A stretch of 64,000 nt of DNA from Maniola hyperantus (GCF_902806685.2 NC_048561.1:2480001-2544000); one strand, 5' to 3'; positions 29,210 to 41,640 are shown, counted from the stretch's first letter. A program made the numbers and translations. Notes: a model not told the origin generated them from the letters alone.

Positions 29210-32200
29210 TGGCGGCGGATGGCTGTCCAAATGTTGCACCTAGCCGCGTTTTCGTGACTGATAAAGTTAATAATATTAAGTTTTTAATAGACACTGGGGC
29301 GGACTTGTGTGTATTTCCGGTGAAAAATGTAAGTGGTAGTAAGAATAAGGTATTGGTCAAAACAACCGACTATAAACTTTTTGCGGCAAATGGTTCCGAA
29401 ATTAATACCTACGGATTCATAGTTTTAAATTTGAACTTTGGATTGCGTCGTGAATTTCGCTGGCGTTTCGTTATAGCCGATGTCACCAGACCGATTATAG
29501 GTATAGATTTTTTGTCGTACTATAACTTGCTCGTAGATGTAAGGAACCGTCGGTTAGTCGATAACACGACTTCGCTTATTGTTAGTGCTATACCTGTTAA
29601 TTCTTCTTCCGGGTGCTGTCAAATTAAAACTGTTACAGGTACTTCTCGATATCATGAGTTACTTAGGCAGTTCCCTGAGGTCACGCGACCCTCTGGTGAG
29701 CCTGCGGTGCAAGAGGTCAAGCATAAAACCCTTCATTACATCCGTACTACGCCCGGACCACCTGTGTACAGTCGACCACGCAGATTAGCACCGGACCGAC
29801 TCCGCCGAGCTAAGCGCGAGTTTGAAGAGATGGTGAGAGCAGGTATCGCACGTAGGTCAGATAGTCCGTGGGCGTCGCCACTTCAACTTGTACCTAAAAA
29901 AGATGGGACCGAACGACCTTGCGGAGATTATAGAGGTGTCAATGCGCGAACAATACCTGATCGTTACCCAGTACGACACATCGCAGATTTTTCACATAAT
30001 CTGCATGGATGTACTGTATTCAGCAAAATTGACTTGGTGCGAGCTTATCATTTGATTCCAGTTAACCCTTCAGACATACCTAAGACCGCTATAACCACTC
30101 CATTTGGTTTATTCGAATTTCCGAGGATGAGTTTTGGATTGCGAAATGGAGCACAGTCGTTCCAACGATTCATGGACGAGATTTTGAGAGACTTGGATTT
30201 TGCTTTTCCGTATATCGACGATATTTTGATCGCGTCAAGTGGACATGAAGAGCATGTTCATCATGTCAAGCTCGTTCTGGAACGTCTTCGAGATCATGGC
30301 GCTGTTGTAAATTCTGCTAAGAGCGTTTTTGGTGTACCAGAAGTCGAGTTCCTCGGATATCTGGTTTCGGCAAGCGGCACGAGTCCTACGGCAGAGAAGG
30401 TTAGTGGTATTCAGAACTTCACGCAGCCGAAGACCCTAAAGGAATTAAGGAGATTTCTTGGCATGATCAACTTTTATAGAAGATACTTGCCAAACGCTGC
30501 AGAGATCCAAGCGCCACTACACCGAGTCCTTTCTGGCCCAGACACTAAACCTAATACTCCCATCACCTGGACGGATGAGCTGGAGCAGGCGTTCAATAAA
30601 TGCAAAGAGAGCCTTGTGAGTGCTACCCTGCTCGCTCATCCTCATCCGACTGCGGAACTGATGCTAGTGTGTGATGCGTCCGATGTCGCGATCGGCGCCG
30701 TTTTACAGCAGAAAGTTGAAGGTAAGTGTCAACCCCTTGCTTTGTTCTCTAAAAAGTTAACTTCGGCCCAACGGAAATATAGCCCTTTTGATCGAGAGCT
30801 ACTCGCAATTTACGAGGCCGTCAAGCATTTCCGTTTTATGGTTGAGCTGAAGCCGTTTACGATCTGGACGGACCACAAACCTATTGTTGCTGCTTTTCGT
30901 AAGGCATCGGAAAAGTGTTCTCCACGTCAGTTTCGACATTTCGATTTCGTGTCACAATTTACGACCGACGTGCGACACATATCCGGACACGACAACGTCG
31001 TAGCTGACGCGCTGTCTCGGATCGAAGCTATTTCTGATGACATTAGTTTGGACAAGCTTGCTTCTTCTCAAGAGACAGACACCGAGTTGAGACATCTTTT
31101 GCACACTTCTTCGTCTTCGCTGGATTTGCAGAAAATCAGAGTTTCTGATTCTAGCGCATGCAAAGTGTATTGCGATGTTTCGGGTCCGAAACCTCGTCTA
31201 TATCTAACACCTGAGTTCCGCAAACGAGCTTATGAATTAGTCCACGGCTTAAGCCATCCTGGTGCTGCGCCTACTATACGACTGATGGCAGAAAGGTACA
31301 TTTGGCCTAGCTTACGTAAAGATTGCAGAGCCTGGACTAAAGCCTGCATTGCATGCCAAAGATCGAAGGTAGCACGACATACACGAGCTCCAGTTCAAGC
31401 TTTCTCTCCTCCATCTTCACGTTTTAGCCACGTCCATATAGATCTGATTGGGCCGCTCACTATATCGCATGGCTACCGCTATTGTTTGACTGCGGTGGAC
31501 CGTTTTTCGCGCTGGCCCGAGGTGGTACCGCTTGAAGATATGACAGCTGAGAGGGTAGCCAGTGCCTTTGTGTGCACATGGGTTGCTCGTTTTGGGTGTC
31601 CGCGGCAGATAACAACGGACAGAGGACGGCAATTCGAGTGTCATTTGTTTAAAGAGCTTGCTAAACTGACCGGATCTAACCACCTAACCACTACTGCTTA
31701 TCATCCCGCTGCAAATGGTTTGGTAGAAAGGTTTCACCGCCAACTTAAAGCTGCCATTATGTGTCATGATAATGAAAACTGGTATGAGGTGCTTCCACTA
31801 GTGCTGCTTGGAATACGCAGTGCCTGGAAAGAGAATTTGCATCGACCTCCGCAGAGTTAGTATATGGCGAAAGTTTACGATTACCTGGAGATCTTTTCCT
31901 GCCTTCTACGCCTGAAGTCACAGACTACAGCGATTTTCTGTCTCGTCTTCGCAATCATATGCGAAACCTGAAACCGGCACCTGTAGTGCGTCATGGTAGT
32001 TCGAAAACCTTCGTTCACAAGGATCTTTCTTCCGCTACTGCTGTATTTTTAAGGCAAGATGCTGTTCGCAGACCGTTACAGCCACCGTATTCTGGCCCGT
32101 ATAAGGTTGTTGACCGTTCAGAGAAAACTTTCAAGATCGACATCGCGGGAAAAATCGTGACAGTTTCCATAGATCGTTTGAAACCGGCGTACGTCATGCA

Positions 32201-32315
32201 CGATCCCGAACCTGACCCTCTTGCACTCGCGGCTCCAGAACCGCCTGTCTCTGGGCCTGCTTATGTTACCCGCTCTGGTAGGCGCGTTAGATTCCCTGCA
32301 AAATTTACGACCTAA
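29158..32315 (+). pseudogene. pol: Pol polyprotein (PR-RT-RNase H-IN), one frameshift
   Basis: The first 900 codons (to 31860) give a protease with LIDTGADLCVFP, reverse transcriptase with the catalytic YIDDIL at about 30210, and RNase H with VCDASDVAIGAVL at about 30665. An H2C2 zinc finger (C..C near 31350) and an integrase core with HIDLIGPL, TTDRGRQFE and NGLVERFHR follow. At about 31835 one base is gained or lost. The other frame continues SAELVYGESLRLPGD, a GPYKVV (GPY/F) module, and stops at 32315. Everything else looks functional, so this is a one-lesion copy; a sequencing error is possible. Confidence 0.93.
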
Positions 32316-32334
32316 AGGTCTCCGGGGGGGCTGA

Positions 32335-32571
32335 TGTGGCGGACGCGCAGACTTCGGGTTTTTCCGCTGCGGTTCGGCTGGTGGTCGGGTTAGGGCGAGA
32401 CGCCAGTGAGCTCTACACTCTGACGCGAAGAGGCCGCGCGCAAGGGGCTACGAAGCCCCGGTCGATCAAATAGTTATAAGTTTTAAAGTTATTTAGCATT
32501 TATCTAGTTTATTGTGAATATATTTTATATACATATACATAGGGTGTTTAATTACGAACATATCCCCTACA
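32335..32571 (+). repeat. 3' LTR
   Basis: Identical to the 5' LTR. It is preceded by a purine-rich tract with seven G's ('ccggggggg' near 32322-32330) that would prime plus-strand synthesis. Followed by the TGAT target copy at 32572-32575. Confidence 0.95.
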
Positions 32572-32575
32572 TGAT

Positions 32576-32939
32576 GAAGACTTATTTTATTTATTTATGT
32601 ATTTTATTTCCACACAAAAAAAAATACTTACAATGTTAGTTTCTTCGTGCTCGTAAGCGCTTGGCGGCTTGTCTGAGCACTGCACATTCCTCTGTCGTTA
32701 ATACTTAAAAAACCTTTTCCCTTTTTTATAAACTTATGTATAGGTACCTAGTTTGCACTGTTGTACGGAACCCTCGGTGGGCGAGTCCGACTCGCACTTG
32801 TCCGATTTTTTAATTACATTCCTTTTTAAATACATTACTGTTTAGTTTTTATGGCAAATTTCTTCAGGAATTGTACAATATCTTAACTGCATGCAATGAA
32901 GGCAAAGGTATTCTACTACGTTATCAAGAGAGAGAAGTG
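32576..32939. other. Non-coding, with dispersed repeat box
   Basis: 'gtacggaaccctcggtgggc' and 'gagtccgactcgcacttgtc' at 32764-32805 form a repeat tail I know to be widespread in Lepidoptera. No gene. Confidence 0.5.
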
Positions 32940-33600
32940 GTCTTGAATTTGCCAGTACTATCTGGAATCCTACTTACATTGTGCATTCTCAACGCATTGA
33001 AAGTATACAACGCGCCTTTACTCGACACTTAGCTTTTAACGTCAGTGGCATCTCACACAGACAGCCATATTATCAGCGACTGGCTGAGTTTAACATGACA
33101 TCTCTTCGAAATAGGCGCGAAATACTTGACTTGTGCTTTCTACATAAAATATTACGAAATAAAGTTAAATGTAGTAACCTTCTCAATCGAATATACTTAT
33201 CTGTTCCACATAGACACTCCCGTAGTTTTATATCCCCAAAAATCTTCCATATACCTTTCCCCAATCTCGTCTAGGAAATCAAGCCCCAATTATGCGCAAA
33301 TATATGCAAAATTTAACGAAATATCAAAAAAGATACCTGGCATCGACATATTTCATGACTCAGCTACTGCATTCAAAAAAAAGCTCTTATCATTTTACGG
33401 TGGGTTCATCTCCTAAGTAACTTAGTTATTTGTTTAGTTAAGTAGTTAGTTAAGTTCTTTTTATTTGTCTAGATATTTTGCAAATGCTGTGTACACATTT
33501 TATAGATACATTTATCAGCCTGTGTTTGTTTATAAGTGTCGTAGTTTGTGTTAAATTAATGTATTGTGTGTTCCTAATAAATAAAATAAAATGAATAAAA
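32940..33600 (+). pseudogene. LINE ORF2 C-terminus and 3' UTR
   Basis: Frames read HSQRIESIQRAFTRHLAFNV and LAEFNMTSLRNRREILDL, then shift at about 33260 and end at 33416 with KKKLLSFYGGFIS. This is the post-RT tail of a Jockey/CR1-type LINE. The 3' UTR ends in an 'aataaataaaataaaatg' run at about 33575-33595. No RT core remains, a typical 5'-truncated insertion. Confidence 0.8.
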
Positions 33601-33610
33601 AGAGACTGGT

Positions 33611-34002
33611 TTGCTTGAAAACACTGCTAGGAGGCGGCTGTGCAATATTATAATCAACAATGAATTAAAAAATGACCCTGCAAAAACTATCAAAAGTGCA
33701 CGCTTATATCAGCTGGCGCTTGATATTCCAAAAATTTTCAAGAAAGAGAGTCCATCTGTTTATTTTATACCATATACGAGTTTTAGCCCAAACGAAAAAA
33801 TATCTGCAAAGGGAAAATTGCTGGACTGCTACCGCCATAGAAGAGACGTGGTTTTATAAAATCAGGAATTGTAAAAGTCAAAGAGAAATGCTGTTCTACA
33901 ACTTTGTCATCAAAACACGACTCACCACGCCCTAGCACTTGTGTCCAAGAAGCATTGCACCAATTGCAAGACAGGCCAGAAAGTGACATAAATGAAAAGA
34001 TA
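33611..34002 (+). pseudogene. Conserved insect gene family relic, 5' exon (part 1)
   Basis: A frame with RRLCNIIINNELKN, TIKSARLYQLALDIPKIF and SAKGKLLDCYRHRRD is followed, after a frameshift near 33860, by EALHQLQDRPESDINEKI. I recall this signature (a helical 'L..II..EL', then YF.PY, then ..GKL.D.Y...R) from multi-copy uncharacterised proteins of insect genomes. No function is known to me. The exon is cut at 34002 by an LTR element and resumes at 39385 in phase. Confidence 0.55.
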
Positions 34003-35586
34003 TGTAGGCGTGTCAATGTTATAATAGGTTTTACTGTCATAGATTCCGTGAAAAGAAACGTTGCATGAAGGAAGCTTTACTCTGTGAAAAGAAGCCATCT
34101 TGGATTAGCCGGCAGAGTTGGATTTTGACAGACACGCGTAGGTTGTCTGATTCAGAATTCACTCTAGCCTTTTTATTAGAATTCAGATTAGCTTCGGTAA
34201 TTCGAGATAGGTAGCTTTTAGCGTGAATAATAATGATCGTGATATTTAATTCTGTGATTGTGATAATGTAGAATGTTTGTGTTAAATCGTAACCTTAAAG
34301 TAATTCTAACCTTTAATGCTATCCGGTGACTTTGTCTGCAAAGCACTATTAATAATGTTCGCGTAGTTGTTAGACGAATATGGAATATTAATTATATTGG
34401 TGAATATTAGAGTAATTCGTGAGTTAACGGTTGGCTCAGTGGATAGATTATTATAATGACATCCGTTAAGGTTATTTCTGCAAACGCTAGTAATTTAGAG
34501 TGTAATTGGAGATATACCGGCAGTTGAGATAATAATTAGTTTAAAGTGATAGTTTAGTGTGATAGTAATTTGCAGTTAACTTTGATAGTACCCGCTTTAG
34601 AAACGTATAACCCGTTTGGTTAAGAATCATTGATGACTCTTGTGTAGGGTAGACACTACCCTACACAAGAGGTAGGGTAATCAGACAATGAGTTTCCCAT
34701 TAGATCGAATAGCTTGCATTCTGGTGGTTTCGAGGAAACCGGGCACGAGCTGGCGATCCCTTGAGTGGGATTCGCGTAGGTATAGTGTGGCGATTGCATA
34801 CCTGGATGAATAGTGTTCGAGGCGCCGTAGCGCACGATGCTATGGCATTCGGTATGTAGACGCGCATAGAGTGGATAAGGTAGAGCTATTGTGATATTGC
34901 GAGTTAGTAAAGAGGAGTCAATAATATGATCTGGTTTAGATAGTGAGTGTCAATGCAATGATTAATTTAAGAGTGTTCATGAAGTTGAGATTGATGATTG
35001 AGCTAGTCGCCACGCGAGTTTCTTGCTGGCTCTTCTCGCGGTAGGCTGTAGCATTCCGAACCAGTGGTAGATTGTCTTTAGATGATCAGATAAAGAAATG
35101 GCTAGTGATTTGATTCAGAGGTTGCAATAGCAATTGTGCCCTAATCACATGATGCGATGATGCTATGATGATGATGATGATGATGTTGAGATTAGGTTAG
35201 AGTGAGGTGAGGGGTCGCTGTGAGGGGTGGTTGGAGGCGACCTAGGTAGGGTTAGGTTAGGTTTACCTCGTTACCTTGCGTTGATAGTTTCCCTGTGCTA
35301 TACGTGAGAGTTTCCATGATAATAATTGAGGATAGTCCATGTTATTTGATAACACAAGAATATCGCTAGTTCACATATGCGGCCTGGTTCATTTTAAGAA
35401 AGTAAATCCCGACTCATCCAATAGGTTGTTTAAAGTGCTGAGAACTAATTGTAAAGATCATTGATTAAAGTACCTAGTGGTTAATTACTACGTTCTGATA
35501 CGTTCTGATGTCGGCTGAGGATTAATAATAATAATTATCGGTCATTCTCCTTCCTATTTCTGATGTACGTGTCTAGCGCGCCTACA
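34003..35586 (+). repeat. LTR element 1, 5' LTR
   Basis: It contains a perfect hairpin 'ctcttgtgtagggtag' / 'ctaccctacacaagag' around 34638-34672, a (GAT)n patch near 35160-35190 and 'gggttaggttaggttt' at about 35246. It is unusually long and has no ORF of note. Confidence 0.9.
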
Positions 35587-37796
35587 TCAGAAGTGGGATG
35601 AGCACATGCCCACATTTTTGAAAGTTATGCCCACAGTTTTGCAAATAATGCCCACATTAGCCTGGTTTATAAAAGATAAAGTTACGAGAAAAGATGATAT
35701 TAATTTGTTTAAAGAAGAAGAAAAGTTTTCCAATTTTAATACCCACAATTAGGCTTTGTTGTAAAAGTTGCAGAAAAAGATTTCGGGGTTTTACCTGAGA
35801 GTTAAAAGATCCTTAATATTTCGGATTGGATTCTCACTGCCTCTGAACGTGAAGAGTAGTAAATGGTGTGTGAAATGATGCTTTGTGTAAACCCCGTGAT
35901 GCAGTGCATGTTGGTATCTATCTGGTATGGAATACTGGCAAGTGTGGTGTAGTTGATCGCAGGACTGGCCTATGCGAGTCAATGTTCTGAATCAGACTAC
36001 GGTTTGACTATGACAATGTTGACTGTGGTGTAGTTGATTGAGAGACTGGCCTTTGCGGGTCGATGTTCCGGATCAAACTACAGTTTGACTATGACAATGA
36101 TTATGACTTTGATGGTGAACTGGGTGGTAAGTGAATAGTCTAAACTCTAACACCCTTATTAATAAAAAAATGCTTACTTCAAGCATTATCCTAAGCTACA
36201 CTTGGACTAGTTACTTCCAGGACCAACGTAGTATTAACAACGTTATTAATAAATATGGAGCTACCTGGATTTAACAATGCCAGCCTTACTTCGGGATGAA
36301 AGCGTGCACGTGTGGCTGCCCCTTTATTAAAAAGTGAAAAGAGAGAGTCAGCGAACGAACTGAATGCTGTGTGTGACAGTGACAGACGATTTCTCTACCT
36401 GGACCTATAACTGTCGACAGTATTTTGGGTTCGACTTGACTTCACAGCGAGTTCACAGCTGATAGCTTGCACCGCCATTTTTGTTTTGCAATTTTAACCG
36501 GCTTTCCAAAAGGAGAAGGTACTCAATTCGGCGCGTTTTTGTAAACCGATTTCTCCGAGGTTTCTGACCGATTTGCATAGTTTTTTTTAATTAGTAGAGG
36601 AAGTTCGCGAGACGTTACCATAAAAATGTTTGGATCCAACTATTTAATCCTGACGCTGCAAGAGTGCTGCACTCCTAAGCCATGGGACTTTGGAAAGTAT
36701 TGATGGCAATTACTTAATTTATTACCCAGAAAATGTTTCAGTTTCACTTCATATTATCAATGAAATAATCTGAATTGATCTTGTAGATCACTTCGTTTGT
36801 GGCAGCGTGTGAACTTACGACATTCCACACTGATGGATGAGACGCTGACGGGATGTGTCCGGTCCGCTTCAGTATGTTGTTAGTTGACGTAATGGACAGA
36901 TGTGACATTGAGATCATGACTAAATGGATGACCTTTAAATTGTGAAACATCAGGGACTCTCGGTCCATGTGTGTGCTTGTGTGTTGTGGGACTTGGTTGA
37001 ATGAACACACTGCTTGCAGATGTTATGTTTTAGTAAGTCCCTGTGTCTATCCTGGTAAGGAAGTGTCCTTCCAGATGTTGTGAGTCTATCCTGGTAAGGA
37101 AGTGTCCTTCCAGATGTTGTGAGTCTATCCTGGTAAGAGAGTGTCGTCCGGGCCAGACTCGCAAGAGTTGGTTGAGGGGACACACTTCTTCCAGATGTGG
37201 AGTCTATCCTGGTAAGGGAGTGTCGTCCGGGCCAGACTCGCAAGAGTTGGTTGAGGGGACACACTTCTTCCAGATGTTGTGGAGTCTATCCTGGTAAGGG
37301 AGTGTCGTCCGGGCCAGACTCGCAAGAGTTGGTTGAGGGGACACACTTCTTCCAGATGTTGTGGAGTCTAGCCTGGCTGGAGGGATGCACTCGCTCAGTC
37401 CAGATGATGTTCGACCCTGGTTGAGGTGTATCGTTCGGGCCGCACCTGAAGAGGTCGGTTGAAGGGATGCACGCGCTTGCTCCAGATGTGTTGGATGAAT
37501 GGACAGTGTCGTCCGTGCCAGATTCTTATGGGTTGCTTGAAGAGATGTGCTCGTCTTGTCCAGGTTGCACGCTTTTGTTGTGACATGCGTTGGTGACATG
37601 TTATGGTTGCGACATGCTATGGTTGCGAAGTAATTTGGTTGTGACATGCTTTGGTTGTGTTATGCATGCTTTATAATATGTAGTTTTTGTGCTTGTGCTG
37701 ATCGTCAGGATGGACGAGCGGATGTTCTGACGATTGGAAATTGTTTGTGCTTGATACTTACTAGCTCCCGTGGACGGTCGCATGTCAGAATGGCCG
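35587..37796 (+). repeat. LTR element 1 internal region, non-coding
   Basis: It opens with the tRNA-Leu-like primer site. 'tgcccaca' repeats near 35608-35655. 36496-36590 carries the insect box 'aaccggctttccaaaaggag' also seen in another form at 19984-20030. 37020-37380 is a minisatellite: short units with 'tctatcctggtaaggaagtg', then about 79-bp units with 'gtcgtccgggccagactcg' repeated three times. The last bases before the right LTR lack a clear polypurine tract. Confidence 0.85.
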
Positions 37797-39380
37797 TGTA
37801 GGCGTGTCAATGTTATAATAGGTTTTACTGTCATAGATTCCGTGAAAAGAAACGTTGCATGAAGGAAGCTTTACTCTGTGAAAAGAAGCCATCTTGGATT
37901 AGCCGGCAGAGTTGGATTTTGACAGACACGCGTAGGTTGTCTGATTCAGAATTCACTCTAGCCTTTTTATTAGAATTCAGATTAGCTTCGGTAATTCGAG
38001 ATAGGTAGCTTTTAGCGTGAATAATAATGATCGTGATATTTAATTCTGTGATTGTGATAATGTAGAATGTTTGTGTTAAATCGTAACCTTAAAGTAATTC
38101 TAACCTTTAATGCTATCCGGTGACTTTGTCTGCAAAGCACTATTAATAATGTTCGCGTAGTTGTTAGACGAATATGGAATATTAATTATATTGGTGAATA
38201 TTAGAGTAATTCGTGAGTTAACGGTTGGCTCAGTGGATAGATTATTATAATGACATCCGTTAAGGTTATTTCTGCAAACGCTAGTAATTTAGAGTGTAAT
38301 TGGAGATATACCGGCAGTTGAGATAATAATTAGTTTAAAGTGATAGTTTAGTGTGATAGTAATTTGCAGTTAACTTTGATAGTACCCGCTTTAGAAACGT
38401 ATAACCCGTTTGGTTAAGAATCATTGATGACTCTTGTGTAGGGTAGACACTACCCTACACAAGAGGTAGGGTAATCAGACAATGAGTTTCCCATTAGATC
38501 GAATAGCTTGCATTCTGGTGGTTTCGAGGAAACCGGGCACGAGCTGGCGATCCCTTGAGTGGGATTCGCGTAGGTATAGTGTGGCGATTGCATACCTGGA
38601 TGAATAGTGTTCGAGGCGCCGTAGCGCACGATGCTATGGCATTCGGTATGTAGACGCGCATAGAGTGGATAAGGTAGAGCTATTGTGATATTGCGAGTTA
38701 GTAAAGAGGAGTCAATAATATGATCTGGTTTAGATAGTGAGTGTCAATGCAATGATTAATTTAAGAGTGTTCATGAAGTTGAGATTGATGATTGAGCTAG
38801 TCGCCACGCGAGTTTCTTGCTGGCTCTTCTCGCGGTAGGCTGTAGCATTCCGAACCAGTGGTAGATTGTCTTTAGATGATCAGATAAAGAAATGGCTAGT
38901 GATTTGATTCAGAGGTTGCAATAGCAATTGTGCCCTAATCACATGATGCGATGATGCTATGATGATGATGATGATGATGTTGAGATTAGGTTAGAGTGAG
39001 GTGAGGGGTCGCTGTGAGGGGTGGTTGGAGGCGACCTAGGTAGGGTTAGGTTAGGTTTACCTCGTTACCTTGCGTTGATAGTTTCCCTGTGCTATACGTG
39101 AGAGTTTCCATGATAATAATTGAGGATAGTCCATGTTATTTGATAACACAAGAATATCGCTAGTTCACATATGCGGCCTGGTTCATTTTAAGAAAGTAAA
39201 TCCCGACTCATCCAATAGGTTGTTTAAAGTGCTGAGAACTAATTGTAAAGATCATTGATTAAAGTACCTAGTGGTTAATTACTACGTTCTGATACGTTCT
39301 GATGTCGGCTGAGGATTAATAATAATAATTATCGGTCATTCTCCTTCCTATTTCTGATGTACGTGTCTAGCGCGCCTACA
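37797..39380 (+). repeat. LTR element 1, 3' LTR
   Basis: Same length as the 5' LTR, with the same hairpin at about 38432-38466. It is followed by the GATA target copy and then coding sequence of the interrupted exon. Confidence 0.9.
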
Positions 39381-39384
39381 GATA

Positions 39385-39542
39385 TTATGGCTGAAAAACT
39401 GTTGCGACTCATGGGAAATGGTTGAACAATACTGGACCATTACCACAAAATATCGCGTGAACCTGTTACAGTCGAAAGATTTAACTATTCAGCAATATTA
39501 CGACGAGTTTAAAGCACTGAACCAGCAAGGGGGCATCTTCTT
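39385..39542 (+). pseudogene. Conserved insect gene family relic, 5' exon (part 2)
   Basis: Joined to the sequence before 34003, the frame reads through the empty site: ...INEKI then LWLKNCCDSWEMVEQYW and a segment ending NQQGGIFL. A donor-like GTAAAT follows at 39543-39544 onwards. The LINE 3' tail (TAAA repeats, 39545-39569) begins inside the intron almost at the donor. Confidence 0.55.
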
Positions 39543-39544
39543 GG

Positions 39545-41640
39545 TAAATAAATAAATAAATAAATAAATCATTTATTGTTCCAAAGCGTTGGTACAAGTA
39601 TAAGAGTATTTTTCCGACATATTATCACGACAAAAGACTTTCTTAAGTAATAGGTTTATAATATTTAAATTTTAAATACGTATCTAGAATTAATTTCTTA
39701 GTAGGTCAGTAGGTAGGGGAATTTTTAACAGTTTATACTAGGTATTTAAACTTTAAATAGTACAAAATCATTATCATACTAACTAACTAATTAGTTACAA
39801 CTTTACTACTTGGCTTAAAATTACCCTCGACCCCCAAACTAGGTTAACCCGTGTCATGGGGGTCAGTCTCTTCCCAGATATGCAATGACAAAAATTATTA
39901 TTCTTACTTTAGAGTGTGTATGAGCGCGCGCGTGTTTCGGTGTATGGGTTTGTGTATGAGTGTGTGTTTGTGTGTGTATGTATGTGTGAGTGTGAATGAG
40001 TGTGTATATTCCTATTATATGTATGTATTACGAATTAGCTTTTCAGTAGCTTCATAAGTTAGGTTACTTAACATGTTCTTCAGTTTATTACTAAGTCCGT
40101 GTATATTAGTATGCGTAATTTTAAGTTTATTATTAATGGTTTTGTATAGATATGGTCCCAAATAGCTAAATTGGCGTTGTGCAAATGTACTTCTTGTTTG
40201 GGGTATGTGTATTACAGGTCGACGTTGGGAAGTACTGCCTAGTGGCGGAATTCGGTGCATCCGGCGGTATCGGGTAACGCTTCTATCTATATACAGCTGT
40301 CGTACCGTAAGTAATTCGGAGATTTTGTATAGCTCCTCAGTAGGGAATCTACGGGGTTTACCGAGCATCACCTTTATGATAGCTCTTTGCGCTCTCTCTA
40401 CTTCAATAATGTGTGTAGTGGCTGCTCCTCCCCAAGCAGTTATGCAATAAATCAGTAGGGATTAACATAGTGATTTATAAACCTGTTTTGCCAATTTGTC
40501 ATCAGCAACGTCACGAAGATTTCTAAATACTGGGATTAGCCTTCTGACTCTTTTAGCTAGTGCTGTGATGTGGGGGTGCCAGTTTAGATTTTCGTCGATG
40601 ACAACTCCCAAATACTTCATAGTTACTTCTTTATCGAGTACTTCACAAGAGCAGTCGTTAGGAGGGACTTCTGATTTATTACAGGGAAAAGTGTGTAACT
40701 TAAGTTTGAAATTAGTAGGGGGCTGGGTAACTCGCGAGATACTAAAGCAAATGTACTTAGTTTTTTGGGCATTTATAGTGAGTAGATTATCTTCTAACGT
40801 TTTTGTAATCCTGCTAAGTCCTTTTTCAGCTGTTCTGCGGGTCTCATCCCATGTTTCCCCATGAAATATTATGGCAGTGTCATCGGCAAAAGCTATAAGT
40901 TGAGCATTGTCTAATTCAAGGTTACAAATTTCATTTACATAAGCTAGGAAAAGTGTCGGTCCCAACGTGCTACCTTGGGGTATACCGTGTGTCACATTTA
41001 AGACCTTGCTAGTATGTTCCAAAACTTTAACTTTTTGCGTTCTTCCTAGGAGGTAATTATTGAACCAGTCAAGTGGCGTTCCTCGTATACCAAGTCCTTC
41101 CATTTTTTGGAGTAGGAGAGGTATAGATACAGTATCAAACGCCTTTTTGAGGTCAAGAAATACTCCCAGGCATTTGTTTTTTTGATCCATGAGCTTGGTG
41201 ACAGTACTGGAAAAGGAGATCACAGCATCTTCTGTAGACTTGTTAGCCCTGAATCCATATTGGTTACTTGCTATCAGGTTGTGTCGTTCTAAGTAGCTTA
41301 TCAGTCTTGTATTAACCACCTTTTCCAATACCTTACTCAAGGCTCTTAGTAGCGAGATGGGCCTGTAGTTTGAAATAGACAGTTTGTCTCCACTCTTATA
41401 AATTGGTACGACTATCGCCTGCTTGAATAATGCTGGGAAAGTACCTGTCATCATACTGAGGTTACAAAGATGGTCAATAGGAAAGCAAAGGATATCCCGG
41501 AACTTTCTCAATATACTCGTAGACACCCCATCATCGCCAGGTGCACAGCGCATTCTGAGGTTTCCCAGAATACCTCTAATTTCTGTTGGATCTGTGGGGT
41601 TCAGCAACATCGAATTCCCTTTATGTGCGTAAGCATTCTA
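39545..41640 (-). mobile_element. 5'-truncated LINE in an intron
   Basis: It reads on the minus strand from about 41640 to a (TTTA)n tail at 39569-39545. The 5' end lies in short repeats of 'gtaagcattctaatatg' (41628-41680). It lies wholly between the donor at 39543 and the acceptor at 42456 of the host gene relic. Confidence 0.88.
40015..41610 (-). pseudogene. LINE reverse transcriptase (ORF2), almost open
   Basis: A 382-codon open frame (40462-41610) encodes RT motifs: ISNYRPISLL, NQYGFRANKSTEDA, GVFLDLKKAFDTV, GIPQGSTLGPTLF and the catalytic AFADDTAII. It then reaches a thumb with TMKYLGVVIDENLNW. A break near 40462 separates the C-terminal part (40015-40371: RFPTEELYKISELLTVRQLY). N-terminal endonuclease is missing through 5' truncation. 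Family resemblance is to Jockey/CR1-like LINEs. It served its own retrotransposition. Confidence 0.92.

Larger units (their letters stand above)
28085..32571 (+). mobile_element. CsRn1-clade Gypsy LTR retrotransposon, nearly intact
   Basis: Two 237-bp LTRs (28085-28321, 32335-32571) are identical base for base in my reading. TGAT flanks the element on both sides. The primer-binding site right after the 5' LTR (TGGTGAC...GACGTG) resembles the tRNA-Trp site known for CsRn1-type elements. Gag carries the CHCC motif of that clade. Gag and Pol are in order PR-RT-RH-IN. Identical LTRs mean a recent insertion. One frameshift at about 31835 separates the end of the integrase. No env gene. Confidence 0.95.
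34003..39380. mobile_element. Non-autonomous LTR element 1 (LARD-like)
   Basis: Two 1,584-bp LTRs (34003-35586 and 37797-39380) begin TGTAGGCGTG and end CGCGCCTACA. I saw no difference between them in the parts I compared. GATA flanks the element (33999-34002 and 39381-39384). The 2.2-kb interior has no Gag, RT or integrase. Directly after the left LTR, TCAGAAGTGGGAT resembles the complement of insect tRNA-Leu, so transcription would be from left to right. Near-identical LTRs imply very recent movement, which must have used proteins from another element. Confidence 0.93.

Noticed and set aside
35246..35262. Telomeric insertion in the LTR ('gggttaggttaggttt')
   Set aside because: Only two to three TTAGG-like units, present in both LTR copies, so it belongs to the element.
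37040..37380. CRISPR-like regular repeats
   Set aside because: Units are adjacent without unique spacers, in a eukaryotic LTR element; this is a minisatellite.
39851..40057. ORF in the TG-rich stretch
   Set aside because: It is a (TG)n-type microsatellite translation within the LINE 3' UTR.
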